Shown here: in pieces, positions 1 to 8,572 of the stretch | Layout of the letters: each line of letters starts with the position of its first letter | How positions within the stretch are numbered: the first letter of the stretch is position 1 | Assembly (NCBI GenBank): GCA_016780825.1 | Contig: JADHLF010000029.1 | Span: 1-32,554 of the forward strand | Origin: Planktomarina sp. | GTDB taxonomy: Bacteria; Pseudomonadota; Alphaproteobacteria; Rhodobacterales; Rhodobacteraceae | Direction: 5' to 3' | DNA: 32,554 nucleotides | The notes under the pieces: model-generated | What the model was told of the DNA's origin: nothing | Seen by the model: the letters and a program-made list of their open reading frames with translations, nothing else | Databases searched by the model: none | Translations under genes and position numbers: made by a program

Positions 1-12
1 TCTGATTGGGAC

Positions 13-1101
13 CTAACGTGCGGACTTCATCAAGGCCAGCGGTATTATCAACCGCATCAAAAGGCCGGACACATGACCGCAACCTGCAAACATCAAAGTC
101 ACTCAAATTAACCCTTGCATAAAAGGAGCCGTCCACACAAGATGAGATGTTGCTCGCCCTTGATCTCGGCGTCACCAACCACGCGACGCGCGATGGACTG
201 GATCCTCTTTCCGCAAGACAAAAACGCCCTTGGGGTCGGCCTGATAAGCGCAAAGACCGCCTACACGAGATAGCGCCTCAAGCGCTGAAATTTCCCGCTG
301 ATCGAAAGAGACTTGGGCTTGGCGTCCCGTGGCACCCATAATCACGAAGCTGCGTTGATCTGCTTCGATAAGGATACGGTCCCCATCACGCAGGGCAATG
401 TCCATCTCGGGCCGATCGTAGAGTTCATCGAGCCAAACTTCGCTGCGCAGTTGTCCACGAATGACCGTGACCCGCACCAATTCGGCTGTAACATCCAGCC
501 CCCCGGCGCTGGCCAGCATGGTCGATAGGGTGCGGGTTTGATGCAGGATCGGATAGATGCCTTGTCCACCGACGGATCCAATAATGGATACGGTCGCCCC
601 GGCTCCAGCGGAGCGGCGCACCTCAACCTGTGGATCGGGCGTTTGGTCCTGCAATGCTTGCGTGATGAGTTGGCGAATTTCTTCGGGCGTATGGCCCGCG
701 ACCTGAATTCGCCCCGCATAGGGCACGAAAATACGACCGCTGCCATCCACTTGCAAATCGCTCAAGGTGGCTGCACTTGACATTCCGGAGGACAAAAGAC
801 CATCCTCGACGTTTTCCCAAATTGTGAGGTGCAAAGTGTCACCGGGGCGGATTAATTCGGCGTTCAGCGGCTGGGCTTGTAAAAAACTCTTGGTAAAGCC
901 CAAAGCTGCGGGCATTTTTGTCTCATAGACCACCTCTGGCGTCACCGGAACAATGTGAGCTGTGGGGTTTTCGCCGCGCGCGCTTGCGGTGACCTCAAAT
1001 CTATTTGGACCGGATCGCGGCAGAATGGTGCAGGATGATATCACCCCGAAACAAGCGGAAATTAAAATTATCTTATTGATTTTGCTCATAATTGATCTCA
1101 T
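13..1101 (-). pseudogene. Wza/KpsD-like polysaccharide export lipoprotein, 3' end frame-disrupted
   Basis: Outer-membrane polysaccharide export (Poly_export/SLBB) protein that would form the exit pore for capsule. The open part (172-1101, 309 aa) begins with a lipoprotein signal: hydrophobic stretch, then VISSC as lipobox with Cys near residue 24. The export domain follows (PGDTLHLTIWENV, VPYAGRI, QTPDPQVEV) and then SLBB-like repeats (GSVGGQGIYPI, GDRILIE, SALEALSRVGGL). It stops at 172, about 60 residues short of the family. The next frame continues with family-like sequence (QSIARRVVGDAEIKGEQHLI), then a third frame gives DGSFYARVNLSDFDV, and a further shift runs to a stop at 13-15. The whole span is 363 codons, close to the usual ~370. 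I infer several single-base indels (decay or assembly error). A second ATG at 1089 is an equally possible start. It lies just downstream of the KpsS-like gene on the same strand. Confidence 0.75.
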
Positions 1102-1167
1102 CTCTGCAGCCTCTCGTAGCCCATATTTATTTTTTTATAATTTTCGGTAGTCGTGATAATTTCGAAA

Positions 1168-1196
1168 AAGGTAGCAATCGAGCCATTTTGCGTCAA
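1168..1196 (-). promoter_or_regulatory. possible sigma70 promoter for the export lipoprotein gene
   Basis: On the minus strand TTGACG (1191-1196) and TACCTT (1168-1173) are separated by 17 bases. It overlaps the last codons of the KpsS-like gene and lies 67 bases before the start at 1101. The -10 is poor and the surrounding sequence is AT-rich, so this is a weak call. Confidence 0.25.
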
Positions 1197-2494
1197 TCGA
1201 CCTCGCGACTTTTCGTATTTTCTCTGCCTGAAAGTGATGCTGAATTGCCATATTCGAAGGCGTCGAAAGGATCGAGATCGGAGAGGAGCATATCGATCAC
1301 TTGCCGCAGCAGCTGCCTGCGCCCCCGGGTGGAATAAAACCCGCCAGGAAGCTGGGAGGTCTCCAGCAAATAGCGCCGGTAATGGAGATAGGCGGCATTG
1401 TCGGGGTAGGGCGGCTGGGCAAAAAACTCTTCCAATGGCAAATCGGAGACGAATTGCGGCTTGTCGTAAACCGCCTTGCCGAAGGCTTTCAGAGGTAGGC
1501 CCCGCCAGAGCGCCTGTTGGCCGGCGGTGGAATTGACGGTCACAGCGCTGCGTGCATGGTCAAGCAGCTGCGCCAATTTTCCACTCGGGAACGTAATCGA
1601 CACGATCTGCAATGTCATACTGTGCGGCCAAGGCTGCAATGTCGCGTGCCAGAGCGCGCCGGCCGCTCTCCAAGGGATGGGCTTTGAACACCAAGCGGTG
1701 ATGACGCGGCGCACCGGCCGCGAAAGCCTTGACGACGCATTGCAGAAAGTCTGGCATCGATGTGAAAGGCGAATGCATCAGAAATGCGCTGTCATGCTCG
1801 AGCGGCATCAGAACCAAGTGATAGGCTTGACCACTGTTTTTTATGCGGCGAGTCGCGATGGAACGTTTCAAGATTTCAAAGGGGTGGCAGAGCACCCGGC
1901 GCAAATAGGTGTGAAATTCCCGCGCCACACTCTCTGCCCGGTGGCTCTTAAAGTTGGGATAGGCACGATTGTTCAGCAATATGAGCAAATGATAAACGAA
2001 ACTGTAAAACGCATGTTGGCGGATATCGCCCCAATGGGCCGGGGCTTCGGTCAGGTCGATTCTGGCTTTGCGCAGAACTTTTTGCATCTGTGTAACTGTC
2101 ATCCCCATCAGCCTTGAATTGCCATTGGCACCGCCGCGCTCATAATTCACCCAATAGGGGCGCAAGTAGCCTTCCTCAAAAACGTGAACCCGCAAACCCA
2201 AGCCCTTGGCCAGCTTGATCGCCTCGGCATGCAGTGGGCGTGTGTCGCCATATAATACGATATCGGTGATGGATTTTTCTGCGATGATCTTGCCAAGCGC
2301 CGCAGGCCAAGCCTCTAAGCCCTCGGTGTGGGCGATATAGCGCGCTTTATTTCGCCAAAAAATGCGTCACCGCCATTGAAGCCAACCCGCCAAGCGGTGG
2401 CGCCCGTTTGGTCCAAAAGCGAGCCCAACTGGCTGAAGAATGGACCATGCGGGCCCTGTAACAGCAGGAAATTACGCCCGAATCCATCTGCCAT
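1193..2494 (-). pseudogene. kpsS: KpsS-like capsule polysaccharide biosynthesis/export protein, two compensating frameshifts
   Basis: Relative of KpsS/KpsC, cytoplasmic enzymes that build the Kdo linker on the lipid end of group 2-type capsules. Read from ATG 2494, the N-terminus has FLLLQGPHGPFFSQLG and AWRVGFNGGD. The frame then breaks at a run of six A (2357-2362 on the plus strand): one more base would give FFWRNKARYIAHTEG and continue into the long frame containing EEGYLRPYWV and KAHPLESG. A second break lies at GGG 1587-1589; removing one base joins VDYVP to SGKLAQLLDHARSAVT, followed by VNSTAGQQALWRGLP and QLPGGFYSTRGRRQLL, with a stop at 1193. The two shifts cancel, so the outer parts share one frame and the total is 434 codons, normal for the family. 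As written, translation would stop soon after residue 50. Either a recent pseudogene or two homopolymer sequence errors. Confidence 0.8.
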
Positions 2495-2600
2495 TTTGAA
2501 ATACCCCGCTCTGCGCCGTTTGAAATGGGACGGCTTTTTTGAAAAAATATCTTCGGGTTGTTCTTAATTGCGAATTGTCGCAGCCTCAATTCCAACTGTG

Positions 2601-2628
2601 ACCCTTGCCCCAAGCGGGGTCTGAGGGT
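2601..2628 (+). other. stem-loop in the ribE leader
   Basis: Nested inverted repeat upstream of ribE: outer arms ACCCT (2601-2605) and AGGGT (2624-2628), inner arms CCCC (2608-2611) and GGGG (2616-2619) around an AAGC loop. It ends 24 bases before the ribE ATG. It does not resemble an FMN riboswitch. It could be a short leader hairpin or chance. Confidence 0.3.
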
Positions 2629-2652
2629 AGGGACAGCGCAAAGGGGATCATC

Positions 2653-3240
2653 ATGTTTACGGGTATCATCACTGATATTGGCACCATCCGATCTGTAGAG
2701 CAGCGCGGAGATTTGCGTATTGAGATTGCCACCGGCTACGATGTGACCACGGTGGATATGGGCGCTTCTATTGCCTGTGATGGCGTGTGCCTGACAGTGG
2801 TCGAAAAAACCTCTGACAGCTTCTGTGTTGATGTCTCCGCCGAGAGCGCGGGATTGACCAATATTGGCGAATGGAAAACGGGCCGCCTGGTCAACTTGGA
2901 GCGGGCCTTGAAAGTCGGCGATGAGCTGGGCGGGCATATCGTTTCGGGCCATGTGGACGGTGTGGCGGAGATTGTCGCCCTGCGTGATGAGGGCGATAGC
3001 ACGCGGGTGACGCTGCGCGCGCCAGAGGCGCTGGCGAAATTCATTGCCCCCAAGGGATCGGTGGCATTGAACGGCACTTCCTTGACTGTGAATGAAGTGA
3101 ATGGCACCGACTTTGGGATCAACTTTATTCCACACACGAAGGCTGTAACCACTTGGGGTTCTGCGGCAGTGGGCGACCGCGTGAACTTGGAAATTGATAC
3201 TTTGGCGCGCTACGTTGCACGCTTGCAAGATTGGAGTTAG
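2653..3240 (+). CDS. ribE: riboflavin synthase, alpha chain
   Basis: Catalyses the last step of riboflavin synthesis: dismutation of two 6,7-dimethyl-8-ribityllumazine molecules to riboflavin and the pyrimidinedione that RibH reuses. The protein has 195 aa, near the usual ~200. It shows the two lumazine-binding barrel repeats: MFTGII at the start, CDGVCLTV and LGGHIVSGHVDG in the first, then LNGTSLTVNEV, INFIPHT and NLEIDTLARYV in the second. The start is ATG 2653 because MFTGII is the invariant N-terminus and AAGGGG (2641-2646) is a well-spaced ribosome binding site; an upstream in-frame extension to 2605 is not supported. First gene of a tight operon: ribBA begins three bases after its stop. 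Called ribE or ribC depending on the naming system. Confidence 0.95.
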   Translation: MFTGIITDIGTIRSVEQRGDLRIEIATGYDVTTVDMGASIACDGVCLTVVEKTSDSFCVDVSAESAGLTNIGEWKTGRLVNLERALKVGDELGGHIVSGHVDGVAEIVALRDEGDSTRVTLRAPEALAKFIAPKGSVALNGTSLTVNEVNGTDFGINFIPHTKAVTTWGSAAVGDRVNLEIDTLARYVARLQDWS

Positions 3241-3243
3241 GGC

Positions 3244-4380
3244 ATGAGTGATCTGTTACCATTTGAAACACCGGGCGCCGTAGAACGCGATTTGGCTGAG
3301 GTGATCTCGCCGATTGAGCAGATCATTGACGACGCGCGCAACGGGCGGATGTTTGTTCTGGTGGATCACGAAGACCGCGAAAACGAAGGTGATTTGGTCA
3401 TCCCCGCGCAGATGGCCACGCCAGAGGCGATCAATTTCATGGCCCGCTATGGGCGGGGTTTGATTTGCTTGGCCATGACCAGCAACAGGGCGGATGCATT
3501 GGGCCTTCAATTGATGTCGAGTTACAATTCCTCACGCCATGAAACGGCCTTTACGACTTCAATTGAAGCGCGCGAGGGTGTGACCACTGGTATCTCCGCC
3601 CATGACCGCGCCCATACGGTTGCGGTTGCGATTGATGCGGGCAAAACTGCGGCAGATATCGCCACCCCGGGGCATGTCTTTCCGCTGCGCGCCCGCGATG
3701 GCGGCGTCTTGGTGCGCGCAGGCCATACGGAGGCCGCCGTCGATATCTCACGTTTGGCTGGATTGAACCCCTCTGGGGTGATTTGCGAGATCATGAATGA
3801 CGATGGCAGTATGGCGCGTTTGCCCGATCTCATTGGTTTTGCTCAACTGCATGGTCTTAAAATTGGCACCATCTCCGATTTAATTTCCTACCGCCGCCGG
3901 AACGATAACCTTGTTCGGGTCAAAGGCGAAGAGACGATCCACTCCGAGTTCGGCGGCGAGTGGCAGATGCGGATTTTTAATGATGAAACCCAAGGGGCAG
4001 AGCATATTGCGCTGATTAAGGGCGAGATCAGCGGCGACGCCCCAGTTTTGGTGCGGATGCATTCTTTGGATCCGATGTTGGATATGATTGGCACCGGACC
4101 GAAAGGGCGGGCTTTTGAATTTTCGCAATCGATGAAAATCATTGCCAATGAGGGGCGCGGGGTCTTGGTATTGTTGCGCGATCTGCACATGAAAATTAGA
4201 GCTTCAGATGATGGCAGCCCACAAACTCTGCGCCAATATGGTGTGGGGGCGCAAATTTTGTCTTCCTTGGGTCTGTCACGGCTCACCCTTTTGACCAACT
4301 CACCCGAGCCCAAGATTGTTGGGCTCGAGGCTTACGGGTTGGAAATTCATGGTACGCAAAAAATTTCGGGATCAGACTAA
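3244..4380 (+). CDS. ribBA: 3,4-dihydroxy-2-butanone 4-phosphate synthase with degenerate GTP cyclohydrolase II domain
   Basis: The N-terminal half (about residues 20-220) is a complete DHBP synthase, which makes the four-carbon unit of riboflavin from ribulose 5-phosphate. Its acidic metal/substrate loop DHEDRENEGD is at 41-50, followed by TAFTTSIEAREGVTTGISAHDR at about 101-122 and the VRAGHTEAAVD motif near 157-167. The C-terminal half (about 223-378) aligns in layout with GTP cyclohydrolase II but has lost its chemistry. Where the family has the zinc ligands (HSEC...SLRCDC) this protein has RMHSLDPMLDMIGT (271-284) and no cysteine. It should therefore supply only DHBP, with a separate RibA needed elsewhere. 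Such RibBA proteins are known in alphaproteobacteria. The stop codon shares its last base with the ribH start (TAATG). Confidence 0.93.
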   Translation: MSDLLPFETPGAVERDLAEVISPIEQIIDDARNGRMFVLVDHEDRENEGDLVIPAQMATPEAINFMARYGRGLICLAMTSNRADALGLQLMSSYNSSRHETAFTTSIEAREGVTTGISAHDRAHTVAVAIDAGKTAADIATPGHVFPLRARDGGVLVRAGHTEAAVDISRLAGLNPSGVICEIMNDDGSMARLPDLIGFAQLHGLKIGTISDLISYRRRNDNLVRVKGEETIHSEFGGEWQMRIFNDETQGAEHIALIKGEISGDAPVLVRMHSLDPMLDMIGTGPKGRAFEFSQSMKIIANEGRGVLVLLRDLHMKIRASDDGSPQTLRQYGVGAQILSSLGLSRLTLLTNSPEPKIVGLEAYGLEIHGTQKISGSD

Positions 4381-4901
4381 TGGCCGCAGCAGAGCAGCAT
4401 CACACGCTTAACCGCCCCTCTTTTGATAGCCCAGTCAAATTGTTGATTGTGGTGGCCCCTTATTACAAGGACATCGCCGATCAATTGGTGGCCGGTGCCC
4501 AGGCTGAGATTGAAAAGGCGAATGGCCAATGGGAGTTGGTCGAAGTGCCTGGCGCGCTCGAGGTGCCGACCGCCATTGCAATCGCGCATCGGCGGGCTGA
4601 GTTTGATGGCTATGTGGCCCTGGGCTGCGTGATCCGGGGTGAAACAACCCATTACGAGACGGTTTGCAACGACAGCAGCCGCGCACTGCAGCTTTTGGGA
4701 CTACAGGGCGCCTGTATTGGCAATGGTATTTTGACGGTCGAAAACCGAAAACAAGCTGAGGTACGCGCCGAGACTGCCGGTCAAAACAAAGGCGGCGGGG
4801 CGGCCGCCGCGGCCCTGCATTTGATCGCGCTGACACGCAAATGGGGGCAGCCCCAAGGGAAAATTGGATTTTTATCCTCTGAGGAGACGGCAAAAGCATG
4901 A
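4380..4901 (+). CDS. ribH: 6,7-dimethyl-8-ribityllumazine synthase
   Basis: Condenses 5-amino-6-ribitylaminouracil with DHBP to form the lumazine substrate of RibE. It has 173 aa, including a short N-terminal tail of about 15 residues. Family motifs are visible in order: VPGALEVP (56-63) in the substrate pocket, GCVIRGETTHYE (82-93) with the conserved His of the phosphate/catalytic region, then GNGILTVENRKQAEVRA. The ATG overlaps the last base of the ribBA stop and the gene's own stop overlaps the nusB ATG (ATGA), so the four genes are probably translationally coupled. Ribosome assembly into icosahedra or pentamers cannot be judged from the sequence. Confidence 0.95.
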   Translation: MAAAEQHHTLNRPSFDSPVKLLIVVAPYYKDIADQLVAGAQAEIEKANGQWELVEVPGALEVPTAIAIAHRRAEFDGYVALGCVIRGETTHYETVCNDSSRALQLLGLQGACIGNGILTVENRKQAEVRAETAGQNKGGGAAAAALHLIALTRKWGQPQGKIGFLSSEETAKA

Positions 4902-5377
4902 GCGGTTCTAATTTATCAGGCAATCAAAAGCGCCGTATGAAATCGGCCAGTCGCCTGTACGCGGTGCAGGCCTTGTTCCAGATGGAAGCGTCTCAACTGC
5001 CGATTGATGTGGTGTCAAAAGAGTTTGAAGAGCACCGTATGGGTGCGGAGCTTGATGGGGCCCAGCTCGAAGATGGGGATATCGCGCATTTCAATCGGGT
5101 GATTGCCGGAGCGGTGAACAATCAGGCTCAGATCGATCAGATGACAGATCGTGCCTTGGTCGCCAAATGGCCGATTGCCCGGCTGGACCCCACGTTGCGG
5201 GCCTTGTTCCGTGCGGCGGGGGCGGAGTTTGTTGAGGGCGACACGCCGCCAAAAGTGGCGATTGTGGAATATGTTGACGTGGCCTTGGCCTTTTCCCCTG
5301 ATGGCAAAGAGCGTGGGTTTGTGAATGCAGTTCTCGACCATATGGCCCGCGAGGCACGGCCGGAGGACTTTCAATGA
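4898..5377 (+). CDS. nusB: transcription antitermination protein NusB
   Basis: All-alpha RNA-binding protein that, with NusE (S10), binds boxA in rRNA leaders and supports processive antitermination. The 159 aa include a basic N-terminus (NQKRRMKSASRLYAVQALFQME), the LVAKWPIARLDPTLRALFRAAGAE core and the typical C-terminal pattern PPKVAIVEYVDVALAF...KERGFVNAVLDHMA. The start overlaps the ribH stop (ATGA at 4898-4901). The ribH-nusB pairing is widely conserved in bacteria. The downstream hydrolase start also overlaps the nusB stop. Confidence 0.95.
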   Translation: MSGSNLSGNQKRRMKSASRLYAVQALFQMEASQLPIDVVSKEFEEHRMGAELDGAQLEDGDIAHFNRVIAGAVNNQAQIDQMTDRALVAKWPIARLDPTLRALFRAAGAEFVEGDTPPKVAIVEYVDVALAFSPDGKERGFVNAVLDHMAREARPEDFQ

Positions 5378-6201
5378 GCGCCATGCCAACCCTCGATTGG
5401 GTGAATGATCCTGTGACCAAACTGCGCGCAGGTTACGCGGCTGAGCGGGCCAGTATTTCGCATTTCTCTGCAGATACGGTCGAGATTGGCGAGGTTGCTT
5501 TTTCCAGCGGCACGGGCCTGTGTTTCACGCCGCAAGAGCTGCATGACGGCGCAGATATTCTCTATTTCCATGGGGGTGGCTGGATTGTTGGCAGCCCTTG
5601 GACGCATCAAACTTTGTGTTCCTGGATGGCAAAACTGACAGGGCGCCGGGTCTTTGCGGCCCCGTATGATTTGGCCCCCGAACATAAGTTTCCCGCGCAG
5701 GCCGATCAAGCCGCCGAGATCGCCGAGCAGTTTGCGGCCCGGCGAGATCAGATCGTTTTGGCCGGTGACAGCGCAGGCGGAGCCATGGTGCTTTGGTCCG
5801 CAGGCGGCATGGCGTCGCGCGCAAAAATACAAGGGATGGTCAGTCTCTACGGGGCATTTGGCGGGCTTGAGGGTCCCTCTCATGACGCATTTGGCGCGAA
5901 TTCTGACGGGCTGAATGATGCGGCGCTTCGGGTGATGTATGGGCATTTGGGCTGTGAAGATATGTCGGAATTTCGGGCCCGCCTGTCAAAAGCGGGCGCG
6001 CCCTTGCTCTTGGTGAAAGCAGAATGCGACTCGATTGCCGATGACAATGATTGGTTGGCTGCCCATAGCCAACACCCGATCACGCATTTATTGGCCAAAG
6101 ATCAACCACATGCCTTTTTGCAGGCCTGTGGCAATGACGCATCCGCAGAGGCCGTCATGGGGCAAATCGCGGAGTGGATCCGGGGTTTGCGAGAGGTCTA
6201 A
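5374..6201 (+). CDS. alpha/beta hydrolase of the HSL (hormone-sensitive lipase-like) family
   Basis: Predicted carboxylesterase of 275 aa. It has the HSL-family oxyanion-hole motif HGGGW (66-70), the nucleophile elbow GDSAGG with Ser133, a likely acid Asp219 in AECDS, and His246 in QPHAF, so the triad looks complete. A conserved PYDLAPEHKFPA (97-108) is also typical of the family. No signal peptide is seen, so it is probably cytoplasmic. Its ATG overlaps the nusB stop (ATGA), making it the last gene of the riboflavin/nusB operon. It converges with gshB across a 17-base gap. The substrate cannot be deduced; nothing in the context links it to flavin chemistry. Confidence 0.85.
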   Translation: MSAMPTLDWVNDPVTKLRAGYAAERASISHFSADTVEIGEVAFSSGTGLCFTPQELHDGADILYFHGGGWIVGSPWTHQTLCSWMAKLTGRRVFAAPYDLAPEHKFPAQADQAAEIAEQFAARRDQIVLAGDSAGGAMVLWSAGGMASRAKIQGMVSLYGAFGGLEGPSHDAFGANSDGLNDAALRVMYGHLGCEDMSEFRARLSKAGAPLLLVKAECDSIADDNDWLAAHSQHPITHLLAKDQPHAFLQACGNDASAEAVMGQIAEWIRGLREV

Positions 6202-6218
6202 GCGGCGAGGCGGCGTGA

Positions 6219-7157
6219 TCACAGCCGCGCTTCAATCGCATCCCAGATCAACCCCGCCACATTTGTTCCATCGAAGCGTTGCAATTCTTGCAGGCCCGTG
6301 GGGGATGTGACGTTGATTTCGGTCAAATAATCGCCGATCACATCGATGCCGACGAAAATCTGGCCGTGCTCGCGCAGTAAGGGCCCAATGGCGGCACAAA
6401 TTTCTTTGTCCCGCGCGGTCAAGCCGATTTTTTCCGGCCGGCCGCCAACATGCATATTTGAACGGGTCTCTCCGGCTGCGGGCACGCGGTTTATGGCACC
6501 CACCGCCTCTCCATCCACCAAAATGACTCTTTTGTCGCCTTGGCTGACGGCCGGCAGAAACTTTTGGATGATCAGCGGTTCGGAATTTATCCCGGTGAAG
6601 AGCTCGTGCAAGGAGGCGATGTTGCGATCCTCCGGCGTGAGGCGAAACACGCCCGCACCGCCATTGCCATAGAGCGGCTTGATAATCACATCCCCATGTT
6701 GCGCACGGAAGGCTTTGAGCGTGTCCAAGTCGCGCGCGATTGTGGTCGGAGGGATCAGCTCCGGAAATTGCAACATCAATAGTTTTTCTGGATAATTGCG
6801 CACCCAAAACGGATCATTCACGACCAAAACATCCGGTCTCAAAAGATCCAGCAAATGGGTGGTTGTGATGTAGCCCATGTCAAAGGGCGGATCTTGGCGC
6901 AGCCAAACCACGTCAAACTCATGAAGATCCAAATGCTCCAGCGGGCCAAGATCCACATGATTGCCATGCGCGCGTCGCAGCACCATTTTCTGTCCTTTGG
7001 CCGTGACTTTGCCATTTTCAAAGGCCAACCGGCCGGGCGTATGATAATAAATTTCATGGCCGCGCGCCTGGGCTTCCATCGCCAAGTGAAAACTGCTGTC
7101 TGCGTCAATATTGACCGATTCCATCGGGTCCATTTGAAAAGCAATTTTTCGTGACAT
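6219..7157 (-). CDS. gshB: glutathione synthetase
   Basis: ATP-grasp ligase that joins gamma-glutamylcysteine and glycine to make glutathione. The 312 aa are the usual size for bacterial GshB. Motifs: FQMDPMESVNIDADSSF at the N-terminus, VWLRQDPPFDMGYI (about 84-97), the ATP-binding IIKPLYGNGGAGVFRL, the glycine-rich loop and RVILVDGEAVGAINR, and the C-terminal INVTSPTGLQE that binds metal and substrate. The start at 7157 is preceded by GAGGT on the minus strand. It lies 98 bases downstream of yraN; rsmI-yraN-gshB is a common alphaproteobacterial order. Confidence 0.96.
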   Translation of the reverse strand: MSRKIAFQMDPMESVNIDADSSFHLAMEAQARGHEIYYHTPGRLAFENGKVTAKGQKMVLRRAHGNHVDLGPLEHLDLHEFDVVWLRQDPPFDMGYITTTHLLDLLRPDVLVVNDPFWVRNYPEKLLMLQFPELIPPTTIARDLDTLKAFRAQHGDVIIKPLYGNGGAGVFRLTPEDRNIASLHELFTGINSEPLIIQKFLPAVSQGDKRVILVDGEAVGAINRVPAAGETRSNMHVGGRPEKIGLTARDKEICAAIGPLLREHGQIFVGIDVIGDYLTEINVTSPTGLQELQRFDGTNVAGLIWDAIEARL

Positions 7158-7255
7158 GCGCGTACCTCAGACAAATTCCCGCAATGGGTTAGGACTCATT
7201 AATCACCCACTTGTGCTTTGGCAATTTGTTTCTGTCGCGGCCCTTGAGCAACGCC

Positions 7256-7624
7256 CTATTGAATCATGGCATTTTCCATCACGAATATATGGCCCTGCGC
7301 ATCAACCACGGCCACATCAAAGCGCATATCTGTGGCCAAAGGGCGGCCGGTATCTGCAAGATATTCAGTGGCGGCTTGGTAGAGGCGTTTTTGCTGCCTG
7401 TGGCTTAGACTGCGCAGGGCTGCATCATGGCTGCGGCTTTTCTTCACTTCCGTGAAGATCAACCCATCTCCATCGGCAAAAATAAGATCAATTTCGCCAG
7501 CGCAGCCGCGCCACCGATGGGCCAGCATGTGATGAGCGCGTTCCGCATAGTCGGCGATGACAGAGTGTTCAGCGGCCAGCCCAGCCAGATGATTGGTTGT
7601 CCCTTGCGCAGCTTTGTAAAACAT
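7256..7624 (-). CDS. yraN: YraN/UPF0102 family endonuclease-like protein
   Basis: Small protein of 122 aa with the restriction-endonuclease-like fold of the UPF0102 family. Visible family sequence includes GLAAEHSVIADY, the AHRWRGCAGEIDLIFADGDGLIFTEVKK core (Glu-Asp...Glu-x-Lys nuclease signature) and the ATEYLADTG helix. I chose ATG 7624, which sits 4 bases after the rsmI stop and gives the normal family length; a longer upstream reading into rsmI adds non-family sequence. The family's role is not settled, and a DNA repair or recombination function is inferred from the fold. Confidence 0.9.
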   Translation of the reverse strand: MFYKAAQGTTNHLAGLAAEHSVIADYAERAHHMLAHRWRGCAGEIDLIFADGDGLIFTEVKKSRSHDAALRSLSHRQQKRLYQAATEYLADTGRPLATDMRFDVAVVDAQGHIFVMENAMIQ

Positions 7625-7628
7625 TGCG

Positions 7629-8498
7629 TCACTCTTCGGTTTGCACAGCCTGTAACTTGAGGGCCAGTTGGTAGATGTCGCGCCGCGGCAGACCGTAAGC
7701 GCCCGCCACAGCGTCTGCTGCATCTTTCACGCGAAGACTTAACATTGCGTGAATAAGCGCGGCCTCAAGATCACCTTTATCCACTTTGGCCTCTTCTCCC
7801 GCGCCAATCAGCACCACAATTTCGCCGCGGGCGGGTGTTTTGTCGTAAAATGCGCGGAGGTTCTCCACCGGCCCGCATTGTACGTCTTCAAACTTCTTGG
7901 TTAATTCGCGGCAGACCGCCACAGGTCGCGCAGCGCCGCCAGTCGTTTCGATATCCGCCAGAAGCGCGGCCAGCCGTTTGGGGGACTCATATAGAACAAC
8001 GGTTGCGCGCAGGGCCATAAGCTCGGCCAGCTGCTTTTGGCGGGCCACCTGCTGAGGCGCCAAAAAGCCGGCGAAATGAAATTGATCCGTCGGCAGGCCG
8101 GCCACAGTCAGAGCGGCGATACAGGCCGCAGGTCCTGGCGCCGATAGAACGGCCAACCCGCTGCGCCGGGCATCGACCACCAGTTGATAGCCGGGATCTG
8201 CGATCAATGGCGTGCCCGCTTCTGAGACATAGGCCACCGATTTACCCTCCGCGATATGATGGAGGACTTTTTGACGGTCCTTGGCCTGGCTGTGATCGTG
8301 GTAGGCAATGATTCGCCGCCCCGCCAAGGGCACGCCATGAATGTCCAGCAATTTGCGGGCCGTGCGGGTATCTTCGGCGGCCAATACATCCGCGGAGGCC
8401 AAAATATCCAGCGCGCGCAGGGTAATATCGCGTGCTGAGCCCAAAGGTGTTGCCACAAGGTATAAGCCGGGCTCCAACTTCATCAAATTATGATTCAC
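7629..8498 (-). CDS. rsmI: 16S rRNA (cytidine(1402)-2'-O)-methyltransferase
   Basis: SAM-dependent tetrapyrrole-methylase-fold enzyme that 2'-O-methylates C1402 at the ribosomal P site. Motifs: LYLVATPLGSARDITLRALDIL at the N-terminus, LAAEDTRTARKLLDIHG, AYVSEAGTPLIADPGYQLV, LSAPGPAACIAAL, and VLYESPKRLAALL followed by VCRELTKKFE. I place the start at GTG 8498 (V-N-H-N-L-M-K), giving 289 aa and leaving AGGGG upstream as ribosome binding site. ATG 8483 is the alternative. The longer open frame to 8741 would run antisense into the lipoprotein gene and is not credible. The gene is divergent from that lipoprotein gene, as in many Proteobacteria. Confidence 0.93.
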   Translation of the reverse strand: MNHNLMKLEPGLYLVATPLGSARDITLRALDILASADVLAAEDTRTARKLLDIHGVPLAGRRIIAYHDHSQAKDRQKVLHHIAEGKSVAYVSEAGTPLIADPGYQLVVDARRSGLAVLSAPGPAACIAALTVAGLPTDQFHFAGFLAPQQVARQKQLAELMALRATVVLYESPKRLAALLADIETTGGAARPVAVCRELTKKFEDVQCGPVENLRAFYDKTPARGEIVVLIGAGEEAKVDKGDLEAALIHAMLSLRVKDAADAVAGAYGLPRRDIYQLALKLQAVQTEE

Positions 8499-8572
8499 CT
8501 CTGGACCCCTTTGCGGATTGCCATAAACTGCATCTAACACAGGTCTATCAATCTCTGAAGGGCGCTTTGACA

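Noticed and set aside
1476..2117. Plus-strand open frame of 213 codons
   Set aside because: It is antisense to the conserved KpsS-like reading (EEGYLRPYWV, HPLESG), and has no recognisable motif.
2545..2652. FMN riboswitch before ribE
   Set aside because: None of the conserved FMN-element sequence is present; only a small hairpin is seen and the gap is too short for a full element.
2347..3228. Long minus-strand open frame (293 codons) antisense to ribE
   Set aside because: Low-complexity basic/His-rich translation without family features, exactly opposite a clear riboflavin synthase; the upstream part only partly coincides with the KpsS N-terminus and in another frame.
7625..7723. Longer N-terminus for yraN
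   Set aside because: The extension lies within the rsmI coding sequence and does not resemble the family; ATG 7624 gives the normal length.
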